Shown: positions 1 to 8,998 of the stretch, in pieces
Position numbering within the stretch: position 1 is the stretch's first letter
How the letters are laid out: each line of letters opens with the position of its first letter
Source of the DNA: GCA-2794515 sp033763335
GTDB lineage: Bacteria > Chloroflexota > Anaerolineae > Aggregatilineales > Phototrophicaceae
Direction of reading: 5' to 3'
Length of the DNA stretch: 64,000 bases
NCBI GenBank assembly: GCA_033763335.1
Contig: JANRKU010000090.1
Coordinates: 1-64,000, forward strand
Made by a program: the position numbers and the translations under genes
Notes under the pieces: model-generated
Databases searched by the model: none
What the model was told of the DNA's origin: nothing
What the model saw: the letters and a program-made list of their open reading frames with translations, nothing else

Positions 1-210
1 GAAGATAATTTTGGCAATCCATTGCCCTTTGCCACCTATGCCGTCACCTTTGAGGTGCATGGCGAAGCAACCCTATACGGCGAAAATCCGTTGGTGCTGA
101 TGGGCGGGCAAGGCGCGGTGTATATTCGCGCAAAACAAACAGCAGGCACGGTCAAATTGGTGGCAAAAGCACATCAATTCACATCAGACTGTGTTATCAC
201 ATTAAAATAA
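1..210 (+). CDS. C-terminal end of a glycoside hydrolase family 2-like protein (partial)
   Basis: The reading frame is open from base 1 to the TAA at 208-210, so this is the last 69 residues of a gene that begins outside the window. The visible part reads like the C-terminal beta-sandwich of GH2 beta-galactosidases: an opening D-N-F-G-N-P-L-P, a V-x-F-E-V-H-G-E-A strand, then a G-E-N-P turn and alternating strands ending V-I-T-L-K. GH2 enzymes hydrolyse beta-galactosides or beta-mannosides. A galactose pathway (galT-galK) occurs further along the window, which fits but does not prove a beta-galactosidase. The catalytic domain is outside the window, so the family call rests on one domain only. 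Confidence 0.5.
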   Translation, partial: EDNFGNPLPFATYAVTFEVHGEATLYGENPLVLMGGQGAVYIRAKQTAGTVKLVAKAHQFTSDCVITLK

Positions 211-223
211 AAGGATTTAGCAG

Positions 224-799
224 ATGAAAAAAGAATACGATAATATCCTCACCTTGCTAGAAAAGGAACTTGTCACCAACGACGATCATCCTACAAGTGT
301 GTTAATCAATTCGCTTGCCCCTGTACATAAAAAAGGGTATTTTACACAGTATGAATTTTTGGAGATGTGTAAATGGAAAGAACCACGTCAGCGAAAACGG
401 AAATATTGGCAAGCAAACACTGAAGAAGAAGTGAAAATGTTTTCAACTAAAGCATTTTCAACTCAGGATGAAGCCCGCCGAATTTTAACCCTTTGTCGCT
501 TAAAAGGGGTCGGTGTTCCTGTAGCATCCGCTATTTTAACCTTAACAAACCCTACCAATTACGGTGTTATTGATATTCGTGTGTGGCAAGTGTTATATAC
601 ATATAATGAGGTTGATTATGATAAGGATGGTGAAAATATAAAGGCATTGCATTGGTTAGATTATCTTGAAAAGATTCGAGATTGGGCAAATCAATTTAAC
701 ACAAGCGCCCGTCTCATTGAGCAGACTCTTTTTAAGCATCATGAAAAAATCCTGATAGGACCTCTTTATCCTAATGAAAAAAAGAAACAAAATACATAA
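224..799 (+). CDS. helix-hairpin-helix protein of unknown function
   Basis: 191 residues, starting 14 bases after the GH2-like gene and preceded by an AAAGGA ribosome site, so probably co-transcribed. Around residues 90-125 it has a clear helix-hairpin-helix signature (L-K-G-V-G-V-P-V-A-S-A) followed by Y-G-V-I-D-I-R-V-W. This arrangement resembles the HhH-GPD base-excision glycosylase superfamily, where the loop contacts the DNA backbone and an Asp shortly downstream is catalytic. No iron-sulfur cluster cysteines are present and the protein is shorter than a full glycosylase. DNA binding is likely, glycosylase activity uncertain. The C-terminus is lysine rich. Confidence 0.5.
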   Translation: MKKEYDNILTLLEKELVTNDDHPTSVLINSLAPVHKKGYFTQYEFLEMCKWKEPRQRKRKYWQANTEEEVKMFSTKAFSTQDEARRILTLCRLKGVGVPVASAILTLTNPTNYGVIDIRVWQVLYTYNEVDYDKDGENIKALHWLDYLEKIRDWANQFNTSARLIEQTLFKHHEKILIGPLYPNEKKKQNT

Positions 800-856
800 T
801 GGCACTTGCAAACCGTTTTCTGATGAAAACAACTCACTCAAGTAATTGAGCGATAT

Positions 857-1456
857 TTAGGATAGAGCAGGTAATTTCACCCCCATGCCCTCTAGTACAC
901 CGCCGAAATTGAGGGTATGCGAGACTTTTGCCATATATTCTGCGGAATAAGCAGTAGGGTTATCTAACCACCACAGCAACATGCCTAATTCTGCCACCGC
1001 GATATGAAGTGATACCAGTTGAACGGGGATGGGCATTTTATGTAGGGGAAAGGCTTCGACTATTTCGCGTTGGACGACATAGACCAAATAATCCCGAATC
1101 CGCTTTTGCACCATCACACTGCCTTCGCTATTCAGAATCGCCCGATACAAATCCAAATTTTCTTCGAGATATTTATACAAAATGAGGACGGGCGGTGGGT
1201 CGCTATGAAAATCTATCAACGAACACGGTGACATGTGTGCCACCAAATCTTGATAGACCACATCAAGACAAGCCGTGAGCAATTCGGCTTTATCTTTGTA
1301 ATGCCGATAAAATGTCACCCGTGAGGTCTCTGCCTCGTCCACAATATCTTGTACCGTGATGGCATCATAGCCTTTTTTGAGGATAAGGCTAATTAAGGCA
1401 TTACGGAGCGATTTTTCGGTACGTTTGACACGTAAATCTTCGTCTGGGGTTCGCAT
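857..1456 (-). CDS. TetR/AcrR-family transcriptional regulator
   Basis: 199 residues. The N-terminus (about 10-60) is a TetR-type helix-turn-helix: a T-E-K-S-L-R-N-A-L helix, then G-Y-D-A-I-T-V-Q-D-I-V-D-E-A and S-R-V-T-F-Y-R-H-Y-K-D-K. The remaining residues form the variable ligand-binding part, with a Trp-rich C-terminal stretch. The gene is transcribed divergently from the cytochrome P450 gene and shares its upstream region, which contains an inverted repeat suited to a TetR operator. The likely role is ligand-responsive repression of itself and of the P450. The inducer cannot be read from the sequence. Confidence 0.85.
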   Translation of the reverse strand: MRTPDEDLRVKRTEKSLRNALISLILKKGYDAITVQDIVDEAETSRVTFYRHYKDKAELLTACLDVVYQDLVAHMSPCSLIDFHSDPPPVLILYKYLEENLDLYRAILNSEGSVMVQKRIRDYLVYVVQREIVEAFPLHKMPIPVQLVSLHIAVAELGMLLWWLDNPTAYSAEYMAKVSHTLNFGGVLEGMGVKLPALS

Positions 1457-1526
1457 TTATGATACACCTGTTACTTATGTTATATCCAATAAAAATGGGT
1501 CGTCGGTTTAGACCAAATCTATTTTA

Positions 1527-1543
1527 TGATACAGAGTGTACCA
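1527..1543. promoter_or_regulatory. candidate TetR operator between regulator and P450
   Basis: A 17-base near-perfect inverted repeat, TGATACA-GAG-TGTACCA (one mismatch between arms), lies 28 bases before the P450 start. A second copy of the half-site TGATACA is at 1460-1466, just upstream of the tetR start. Position and symmetry fit autoregulation of the divergent pair. Binding is inferred. Confidence 0.4.
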
Positions 1544-1570
1544 TATTTAGTGATTATGAGGGATATGATA

Positions 1571-2944
1571 ATGATACATGCACAGGCAAAAACAACACGA
1601 CACTTACCCCAACAGGTAAAAGGAATGCCCTTTTTTGGTCCTATGAAAGCCGTCAATGAAGATATTGCCCAATTTCTATTAGATAACACCCATCAGCTTG
1701 GTGATGCGTACACATTTTCTATCGCAAATAAACGCGCATTCGTCTTTCATAACCCCGATGTTATTCGAGAAATTCTGCAAAATTGGGAAATATTCCGCAA
1801 AGCCCCACCCCGCAGAAATCCGCGTTGGGTGGGATTAGGCTACTTTTTGGGGACAGGGCTACTCAGCAATGATGGCGATTTTTGGAAAAGCCAGCGCAAA
1901 CTCATTCAACCGTCTTTTCATGCCCAATATATCCGCAATTATGCCGATACCATGCTTCATTACACCAATCAGATGTTAGCCAATTGGCGTGCTGGTGATG
2001 TGCGTGAAATTGAACACGAAATGATGAATCTCACCCTCCATATCGCCACCAAAACCTTATTCAATGTCGAAGCAGACGACTATACCAGCATGGCAGATTC
2101 TATCACAGAGATGCAACATGAAAGCCTCAAACTGCTCAGAAGCCCCCTAAAACTGCCTCAATGGATGCCCACTTTGCAAAATTTCAAAATCAGACGCTTA
2201 AATAAGGTTGTTGATGATGTGGTCTATAACATCATCGAAAAACGCAAGGCTTCTGGTGATATGGAGCAAGGCGATTTATTGTCTATGCTCATGAACGCCA
2301 AAGATGAAAATGGCGATGGCATGAACCCCCAACAATTGCGCGATGAGGTGATAACCTTGTTTGTCGCAGGGCATGAAACAACGGCACTTTCATTATCATG
2401 GTTATTTTATCTGCTGGCAGAAAATCCGCATATACAACAATGCCTTTATCAAGAAATAGAAGCAACAATTGGCAATCGTGCCATCACCTTAGAAGATTTG
2501 CGAAAAATGCCTTATCTGAATAAGGTCATCAATGAGACCCTGCGCCTCTACCCCGTGGGCTGGTTATTCCCGCGCTTTGCCTACCAAAATACAACCCTCG
2601 CAGGTTATGACATTAACGCAGGCGATATGATATTGACCTCCCCATATGTCTTGCATCGTGACCCGCAATGGTTTCCAAACCCAGAGCAATTTGACCCAGA
2701 ACGGTTTAATGAAGAAAATAGCAAATCCATTGGCAAATACACCTATTTACCCTTTGGTGGTGGACCGCGTGTGTGTATTGGCAATAGTTTTGCCATGATG
2801 GAACTGCAAATCATCGTAGCGACCATCGCTCAACACTATACGCTAGAACTCGTGCCGAATCAGACTATTGAGCCAGAGCCACTTGTGACCATGCGCCCCA
2901 AATATGGTATCACCATGCGCCTAAACCCGCGCAAATCGGTTTAA
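1571..2944 (+). CDS. cytochrome P450
   Basis: 457 residues from the start chosen here, an ATG with GAGGG eight bases upstream; an in-frame codon at 1526 would add 15 residues without a ribosome site. It has the P450 hallmarks in order: the I-helix oxygen-activation motif A-G-H-E-T-T (about residue 267), the K-helix E-T-L-R (about 322-325), and the heme-binding loop F-G-G-G-P-R-V-C-I-G (about 395-404) with the axial Cys near 402. The length is that of a soluble class I or CYP102/CYP110-like monooxygenase with no reductase fused. It inserts one oxygen atom into an organic substrate using electrons from a ferredoxin or flavodoxin not encoded here. The divergent TetR gene is its likely regulator. 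Confidence 0.93.
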   Translation: MIHAQAKTTRHLPQQVKGMPFFGPMKAVNEDIAQFLLDNTHQLGDAYTFSIANKRAFVFHNPDVIREILQNWEIFRKAPPRRNPRWVGLGYFLGTGLLSNDGDFWKSQRKLIQPSFHAQYIRNYADTMLHYTNQMLANWRAGDVREIEHEMMNLTLHIATKTLFNVEADDYTSMADSITEMQHESLKLLRSPLKLPQWMPTLQNFKIRRLNKVVDDVVYNIIEKRKASGDMEQGDLLSMLMNAKDENGDGMNPQQLRDEVITLFVAGHETTALSLSWLFYLLAENPHIQQCLYQEIEATIGNRAITLEDLRKMPYLNKVINETLRLYPVGWLFPRFAYQNTTLAGYDINAGDMILTSPYVLHRDPQWFPNPEQFDPERFNEENSKSIGKYTYLPFGGGPRVCIGNSFAMMELQIIVATIAQHYTLELVPNQTIEPEPLVTMRPKYGITMRLNPRKSV

Positions 2945-3007
2945 TTCTGCAACCCAGAGCGTTATAATGAGCGCATCAAACACTATCAACCATAAAGGTG
3001 GTTCAAA

Positions 3008-3694
3008 ATGAATTTTTTGATGATAGGTCTTTTAGCACTCTGGGCATTCCTTCTCTTTGGCGGATGGATTTTTGGCACATATAACCCCGCGCAGACGCAT
3101 AAAATCCCAACACGAAATCGGATGCTCTCATCTGCCATGTTGGTGAGTGCGGGATGGTTATGGTCTGTTTCGCATGGTGGAAATTTGGCGCTATGGGTGG
3201 CGCTCGGCATGACATTCGGGTTTTTGGGCGATTTATTCATGGCAAAACTGATTATCAAAGGGGATAAAGCGGTTTTGGGGGGCATGAGCGCATTTGGGCT
3301 TGGGCATGTGTGTTATATCATCGGCATTTTAGGCACAGGACAATCGAATATCGCCGTATGGATACTCATGCTCCTTGTGGCGGTTGCCCTATGGTATGTG
3401 GTGGTCTATCGTACTGCCAAAACAGTATCCACCTTGCATTATGCCGCCTTACCCTATTCGTTGTTATTGGCGAGTACGGCGGGATTTGCGGGCGGGGTGG
3501 CGCTGACCAGTAGCGCCTTCATCCTAATGGCAATCGGCGCGGTATTATTTTTGATAAGCGACCTCATCCTTGCAACACAATTGTTTAATGGGGTGCATTT
3601 TAAGGGGATTGGTGATATTGTTTGGCTCACATACGGACCCGCGCAGATGCTGATTGTATATGCAATTCCCTTATCGCTTGGATTGATGCCCTAA
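3008..3694 (+). CDS. YhhN-family membrane protein (lysoplasmalogenase-like)
   Basis: 228 residues, highly hydrophobic, with about seven to eight membrane segments from the N-terminus onward. It matches the YhhN/TMEM86 family: F-L-G-D-L-F-M around residues 77-83 and F-G-L-G-H-V-C-Y-I around 98-106, followed by a late I-S-D-L-I-L-A. Characterised members hydrolyse the vinyl-ether bond of lysoplasmalogens, although many bacterial members are uncharacterised. A strong GGTGG stretch precedes the ATG. Its 3' end overlaps the convergent response-regulator gene by four bases. Confidence 0.75.
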   Translation: MNFLMIGLLALWAFLLFGGWIFGTYNPAQTHKIPTRNRMLSSAMLVSAGWLWSVSHGGNLALWVALGMTFGFLGDLFMAKLIIKGDKAVLGGMSAFGLGHVCYIIGILGTGQSNIAVWILMLLVAVALWYVVVYRTAKTVSTLHYAALPYSLLLASTAGFAGGVALTSSAFILMAIGAVLFLISDLILATQLFNGVHFKGIGDIVWLTYGPAQMLIVYAIPLSLGLMP

Positions 3695-4092
3695 TCGGCA
3701 TACCATACTGCTTCCCCATTCAATACCGTCAAAATTTGATTGGGAAATAGCTGAAAATTGATGGGTTTGCTAATATACCCAGAAAAACCCATCTGTCGTG
3801 CTTTGCCCATCGCCGTAGACGCATTAGAGGCAGATACAGCGATAATTGGCACAGTTGCTAATGATTCTTCTTGGCGCAATTCGGTAAAAATATCGAATCC
3901 ACTAATGCCATTGGGGAACATCAAATCGAGCAGAATAATATCGGGTGGGGTTTCTTTGATACGCCGTAACGTATTTTTGCTCCATCCACCAAAAATCACA
4001 TCTGCGCCATGTTCTTCTAGCAATACCTTAAAAACGATATAATTGTATTTCTCGTCTTCTATCACATAAACACGCTTGCCCGTTAATAACAT
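3691..4092 (-). CDS. single-domain response regulator (CheY-like)
   Basis: 133 residues forming one receiver domain and nothing else. The acidic pocket is E12-D13, the phosphoacceptor is D56 in I-I-L-L-D-L-M-F-P, a Ser follows in I-I-A-V-S-A-S, and the conserved Lys is in Y-I-S-K-P. It lacks an output domain, so it probably acts by protein-protein contact or as a phosphate relay. It lies 80 bases downstream of the histidine kinase gene on the same strand and is probably its partner. Confidence 0.88.
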   Translation of the reverse strand: MLLTGKRVYVIEDEKYNYIVFKVLLEEHGADVIFGGWSKNTLRRIKETPPDIILLDLMFPNGISGFDIFTELRQEESLATVPIIAVSASNASTAMGKARQMGFSGYISKPINFQLFPNQILTVLNGEAVWYAD

Positions 4093-4171
4093 ACACCTAA
4101 CCCTCGATTCATCAATACACTGTTTTACCCTTATATGCTAACGCCATATTCGCAATGATGCAATAAATCTC

Positions 4172-6088
4172 TTATATCGTCCCTAATGCCTCAATTGGCA
4201 AGCGGACATAGAAAGTCGTACCCGCCCCAACAACACTATCGAGCCAAATTTTGCCCCCGTGCGCCTCTACCAATTTGCGCGTAATGGGCAATCCCAACCC
4301 TGTCCCGCCACCATGCTTTTTGCCTGCATCGGCTTGGCGAAAATTCTCGAAAATTTTATCGAAATCTTCTTTGGGAATACCTGCCCCTGTATCTTTGACC
4401 GACAGCAAAATATATTTATCACCATCTAGTTGGGCGGCAATCGTGACACTACCTTCTTCGGTGAATTTACAGGCATTGGTAATCAGATTCGACATCACTT
4501 GGCGAATTCTACGCCTATCACCGCTAATAAGGGGCAATTTGGGGTCAAAGTTGCGAATAATGGTCACATCTGCCTCACGGTCATTGAGAAATGATTGCCC
4601 AGATAAAATAGCATCTTCAACTTCGTGGGTCACATCAATATTATCCTCAATAAATAGCTCCAGTGCGCCTGATTCAATTTTAGAAATATCCAAAATATCG
4701 TTAATGAGCGCCAATAAGTGCCTTCCGTTGGTCACAACAATGTCGAGCATTTCCACTTGCTTGGCGTTGACCTCCCCAAACATGCCACTAGAGACAAATT
4801 GTGTAAAATTGAGGACAGCATTGAGGGGTGTGCGGAGTTCATGACTCATATTGGCTAAAAATTGTGATTTAATTTTATTGGCGCGTTCCGCTTCCACTTT
4901 GGCAAGCGATAAATCGTGTGTACGGGCTTCTACCAATTGCTCCAAATCACTCACAAAAACGCGCATACGCCCTGTCATCTGGTTAAATACATCGGCAAGT
5001 GTGGCAAATTCATCATTATTCGGCACATGCACAGGGGGATGGTCTAAACTGCCCCCATCAAGCCGTTGCGCCGCCACGGTAAGCCGATTGAGGGGGATGA
5101 GGATGCGTTTGAGTAAGCCATAAGCAACCAACAACCCAACAATAAAGGATATGGATGCCGTCCCCACCAACGCCACTGTGCTTTGGTTACTAATGCGTTG
5201 TTGGTCGAGGCGTGTTTGTATGAGAGAATCACGTGCAACGGTGTTCAATTGGTCGGTGTAGGTGTTGATATTCAGCGCCACATCACGCCCCAATTCGCTA
5301 TTCGCCACAATATCTTGGTCAAGCAACACCAATTCATTGAGCGCCGTCTGATAATCTGTCAACCCTGCCAAAACCGTCTCTAAATCGGGCAATAAGGCAC
5401 TCATCGTCAGTGATTCAAAAAAATTAGGGGCGAGTCGCTCAAATTGTAATGCCAAAAGACGGATATTATCTAAAAAGGCTTGTTGGCGCGTATTAAAATA
5501 GCCTTGCTCATTCACCCGAATGAGTAACAGCAATTCATATAATTCGGTGTTGGTCAAATCTTGTGTATAACGGCGCAATTCTTCCCAATGGCGTTGGAGT
5601 CGTTGTTCTACCCCGCCCGATTCACTCCGCGCTTGCACAGCATCGCGGGTTTGGGCAAAGGTATCGGTATAGGTTTGCAATAATGGCACAAGCGCACTAA
5701 CCGATGGGCGCACCGCTTTCAGTTGAGGGGTATCTACTTGGTTAATCAGTGCCGTTAATTCATCAAGATGTGATTGGGCAATCGTGATGGTGTTGGTATG
5801 CGCTTCGACATAACGGGCTTGTGCCTCGCTAAAGCCGATGAGTCGCCAATTATCCAAAAAATTGGCTTCATGTTGACGCGCATTCAAAAAATCATTTTCG
5901 AGTTGCAAACTCAAATCCCGCACACGCATCGCCTCATCAAGTGCCGTATCAACACTGGTTTGGAGGTTTTGCAGGCTCATATAGCCAATAACAGCAATCA
6001 ACAGGGATAAGCCTAATATCACCGCAAATCCGAGAAATAAAAAAAATCGAATAGAACCTAATTTTCGTTTTTGGGGTAATTTATTCAT
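4172..6088 (-). CDS. membrane sensor histidine kinase with HAMP domain
   Basis: 638 residues. The domains in order are: a membrane segment at about 15-37; a long, mostly helical extracytoplasmic sensor region of about 280 residues; a second membrane segment near 315-338; HAMP; a short coiled segment; a HisKA domain with the phosphorylated His in M-S-H-E-L-R-T-P-L-N (about 415); and a HATPase domain with N-L-I-T-N-A-C-K-F, D-T-G-A-G-I-P and G-G-T-G-L-G-L-P. The ATG chosen overlaps the end of the upstream polyamine-binding-like lipoprotein gene by eight bases, so translation is coupled. The substrate-binding lipoprotein, the kinase and a CheY-like protein therefore form one signalling operon, with the lipoprotein as likely ligand receptor. 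Confidence 0.92.
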   Translation of the reverse strand: MNKLPQKRKLGSIRFFLFLGFAVILGLSLLIAVIGYMSLQNLQTSVDTALDEAMRVRDLSLQLENDFLNARQHEANFLDNWRLIGFSEAQARYVEAHTNTITIAQSHLDELTALINQVDTPQLKAVRPSVSALVPLLQTYTDTFAQTRDAVQARSESGGVEQRLQRHWEELRRYTQDLTNTELYELLLLIRVNEQGYFNTRQQAFLDNIRLLALQFERLAPNFFESLTMSALLPDLETVLAGLTDYQTALNELVLLDQDIVANSELGRDVALNINTYTDQLNTVARDSLIQTRLDQQRISNQSTVALVGTASISFIVGLLVAYGLLKRILIPLNRLTVAAQRLDGGSLDHPPVHVPNNDEFATLADVFNQMTGRMRVFVSDLEQLVEARTHDLSLAKVEAERANKIKSQFLANMSHELRTPLNAVLNFTQFVSSGMFGEVNAKQVEMLDIVVTNGRHLLALINDILDISKIESGALELFIEDNIDVTHEVEDAILSGQSFLNDREADVTIIRNFDPKLPLISGDRRRIRQVMSNLITNACKFTEEGSVTIAAQLDGDKYILLSVKDTGAGIPKEDFDKIFENFRQADAGKKHGGGTGLGLPITRKLVEAHGGKIWLDSVVGAGTTFYVRLPIEALGTI

Positions 6089-7178
6089 CTTGCACACTCA
6101 ATAATGGGCGGTTTATCTGGCGAAAGGCTTCCCAAAACTCGGCATATAAGGCATTGGTCTGGGCATCAATGTATCCCTGATAAAACAGTCGTTTTTGAAC
6201 ATCTGCTGGCGGATAAATGATAGGGTCTGTGAGGTCATCCTGATTCAAAAATGGACGGGATGCCAAGTTTGGCGACCCATAACGAATTTCATTGGAAAGG
6301 ATTGCCCCATTTTGTGGGTCTAAAATAAAATTGATGAACATCTCTGCAAGGTCTTTATTGCGCGATGTTTTGGGAATTGCCAGCACATCTATAAAAATAT
6401 ATCCACCTTCTTCTGGAATAACAAAGCGAATATCGGGGTTATCACGCATCAATTGGGCAATATCGCCATTAAATTCCATCACCACATCTAATTCACCACT
6501 GACAAGGTAATCTTGCCCCACATCACCAATGATGACTAGTTGTTCGGTGTAAGGCATTAAAAAATCGCGGGCTTCTTCGATATGCACCACATTGAGGCTA
6601 TTGGGAGAATATCCGAGCATCAATAAAATTGCCCCTAGTGCCACATTATAATCATCTAAAATACCCACCCGTCCTGCAAAGGCGGGGTCAAATAAATCAT
6701 ACCAACTGGTCAATTCGCGTCCTGTATTGGCAATATTATAGGCAATGCCAATTGTTCCCCATTGATATGGCACGCTATACCGATTTTGTGGGTCATAACT
6801 GGGGTTAGAAAATTCTGGGGCAAGGTTGGCAAGGTTGGGGATATTGGCATGATTCAATGGGGCAAGCAATCCCTCATTTCGCATGAGTGGGAGAAGGGTA
6901 TCGGTTGGCACAACAATATCGTATGAAGTCCCTTCTCGTAATTCTTTGAGCAACGCATCATCATTATCGAATTCATCATAACGAATAGTCACATGATATT
7001 GGGTTTCAAACTTGGTGAGCAATTCGGGCGCGATATAAGTTCCCCAATTATAAATTGCCAATTCGCGTTGGGTTGATATTGTCGGTATCAGTGTAGACCC
7101 CGTTTGGGACGTGCATCCCGCGATGAGTGGGATACTGCATAATAGCCAAACTGTTATCTGAATCAGTCGCATGTGCAT
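6081..7178 (-). CDS. PotD-like extracytoplasmic solute-binding lipoprotein
   Basis: 365 residues beginning with a lipoprotein signal peptide ending L-I-A-G-C (Cys near 22). The mature part follows the spermidine/putrescine-binding (PotD/PotF) pattern: L-A-I-Y-N-W-G-T-Y-I-A-P-E, Y-D-I-V-V-P-T-D, a Y-S-V-P-Y-Q-W-G-T segment, and a late A-E-M-F-I-N-F-I-L-D-P. PotD family proteins normally feed an ABC importer, but no permease or ATPase gene is adjacent. The next genes are a histidine kinase (overlap of eight bases) and a response regulator. I infer a sensory rather than transport role. The ligand may be a polyamine or another cation, and family membership alone does not settle this. Confidence 0.85.
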   Translation of the reverse strand: MHMRLIQITVWLLCSIPLIAGCTSQTGSTLIPTISTQRELAIYNWGTYIAPELLTKFETQYHVTIRYDEFDNDDALLKELREGTSYDIVVPTDTLLPLMRNEGLLAPLNHANIPNLANLAPEFSNPSYDPQNRYSVPYQWGTIGIAYNIANTGRELTSWYDLFDPAFAGRVGILDDYNVALGAILLMLGYSPNSLNVVHIEEARDFLMPYTEQLVIIGDVGQDYLVSGELDVVMEFNGDIAQLMRDNPDIRFVIPEEGGYIFIDVLAIPKTSRNKDLAEMFINFILDPQNGAILSNEIRYGSPNLASRPFLNQDDLTDPIIYPPADVQKRLFYQGYIDAQTNALYAEFWEAFRQINRPLLSVQDE

Positions 7179-7271
7179 TTAATTCCCTCAACAACTATGT
7201 GTTATTGGTTGCATCTGCTTTATCATGCCAATTATAATAAGGGGAGCAACTTTTTGCGAAATATTTAACCA

Positions 7272-8828
7272 ATGGACAACAATCTCATGACCAAAGATTT
7301 AATTTTAACTATTGATGTGGGTACACAAAGCGTTAGGGCATTGGCGTTTGATGCCAATGGCACACTCGTCGCCAAAACCCAAATTCATATTCAGCCCTAT
7401 TTTTCCGATAAACCCGGTTGGGCAGAACAGCATGTGAGTGTATTTTGGGATGCCATTGGGGGAGCATGTCGGTTATTGTGGGATAAAATTGATAAAAATC
7501 GCATTGCTGGTGTTGCGCTCACCACGCAACGCGGGACAATTGTGGTAGTAGATAAAAATGGTGAGCCACTGCGCCCCGCTATTAGCTGGTTAGACCAACG
7601 GCGCACAGAAGGCTTAAAACCAATCGGCGGAAAATGGGGATTCTTATTCAAACTAGCACGCGCCACAGGCACAGTCGCCCATGTTCAGGCAGAAGCGGAA
7701 GTCAATTGGATAAAAACCCATGAACCCGACATCTGGGCAAAAATCCATAAAATATTATTGCTCTCTGGCTATTTAACCTACAAACTCTGTGGGCGTTATG
7801 CCGATTCCACCGCTTCACAGGTAGCTTATTTGCCATTCGATTATAAAAAACACGATTGGGCAGATGATAGCGACTGGAAATGGCAAACCATGCCCGCCAC
7901 TCGTGACCAATTATATGACCTTGTACCCCCCACACAAACCATCGGGCAAATTAGCGCCCAAGCCAGTGATAGTACAGGGATTCCTGTCGGACTTCCCCTT
8001 ATCGCGGCGGCGGCAGATAAAGCCTGTGAGATTATCGGCTCTGGGGCATTAGACCCGCATATTGGTTGTTTGAGCTATGGCACAACTGCCACTATCAACA
8101 CCACCCATAAACGTTATATCGAGGTTATTCCCCTCATCCCACCCTATCCATCTGCTGTCCCAAATCACTATAGCCTCGAAGTACAAATTTTTAGGGGCTA
8201 TTGGATGGTAAGCTGGTTTAAGGGACAATTTGGTCAGCATGAGCAACGCATTGCAGATGAGCGTGGCATTGCCCCAGAGGTATTATTTGACGAATTGGTG
8301 CGCCAAGTGCCTGCGGGGAGCGATGGCTTGTTATTACAACCCTATTGGACACCGGGTGTCCGCTATCCGGGACCAGAAGCACGCGGGGCGATTATCGGCT
8401 TTAATGACATGCACACGCGGGCGCATATTTATCGTGCCATTTTAGAAGGATTGGCATTTGCCTTGCGCGATGCGGCAGAACGGACTGTCCGCCGTAGTGG
8501 TGTGCCAATTACCGAATTACGCATTTCTGGTGGTGGCTCTCAAAGTGATGAAGCCATGCAACTCACAGCCGATATTTTTAACCTACCCGCATCCCGTCCA
8601 CATACCTATGAGACATCGGGTTTGGGCGCGGCGATTGATGGCGCAGTCGGGTTGGGGTGGCATAGCGATTTCATGACGGCGGTCAAAGCCATGACACGGA
8701 TTGAACGCACATTTACCCCAAATCCGCAAAATCGGGCAATTTATGAAGAAATGTACCTAAATGTTTATCAGAAAATGTACAAACGCTTAAAACCTTTGTA
8801 CATGGTCTTGCGTAATCATCATAAATGA
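7272..8828 (+). CDS. FGGY-family carbohydrate kinase
   Basis: 518 residues with the two actin-like FGGY domains. The N-terminal phosphate loop is I-D-V-G-T-Q-S-V-R. A mid-region G-C-L-S-Y-G-T-T-A-T-I segment follows, and the C-terminal family signature is I-S-G-G-G-S-Q-S-D-E-A-M-Q. The family phosphorylates sugars or polyols (xylulose, glycerol, ribulose, rhamnulose); the substrate cannot be assigned from these motifs. No sugar isomerase or transporter is adjacent. An in-frame ATG five codons downstream (7287) is an equally plausible start because neither has a strong ribosome site. Confidence 0.88.
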   Translation: MDNNLMTKDLILTIDVGTQSVRALAFDANGTLVAKTQIHIQPYFSDKPGWAEQHVSVFWDAIGGACRLLWDKIDKNRIAGVALTTQRGTIVVVDKNGEPLRPAISWLDQRRTEGLKPIGGKWGFLFKLARATGTVAHVQAEAEVNWIKTHEPDIWAKIHKILLLSGYLTYKLCGRYADSTASQVAYLPFDYKKHDWADDSDWKWQTMPATRDQLYDLVPPTQTIGQISAQASDSTGIPVGLPLIAAAADKACEIIGSGALDPHIGCLSYGTTATINTTHKRYIEVIPLIPPYPSAVPNHYSLEVQIFRGYWMVSWFKGQFGQHEQRIADERGIAPEVLFDELVRQVPAGSDGLLLQPYWTPGVRYPGPEARGAIIGFNDMHTRAHIYRAILEGLAFALRDAAERTVRRSGVPITELRISGGGSQSDEAMQLTADIFNLPASRPHTYETSGLGAAIDGAVGLGWHSDFMTAVKAMTRIERTFTPNPQNRAIYEEMYLNVYQKMYKRLKPLYMVLRNHHK

Positions 8829-8998
8829 GAGTATGCTATTGATTGGTGTTTTGCGATAACGCATATTCATTAAAAAAGTAAATGGCTGGCACTATACTTA
8901 AATTTTGACAAATTGTATTCTTGAATGGGCATTACGATTATTCTTTTTCATTCCATGCCAAAACTTTTATCTGAATGTGTCATTATCGAGGGAACTTC

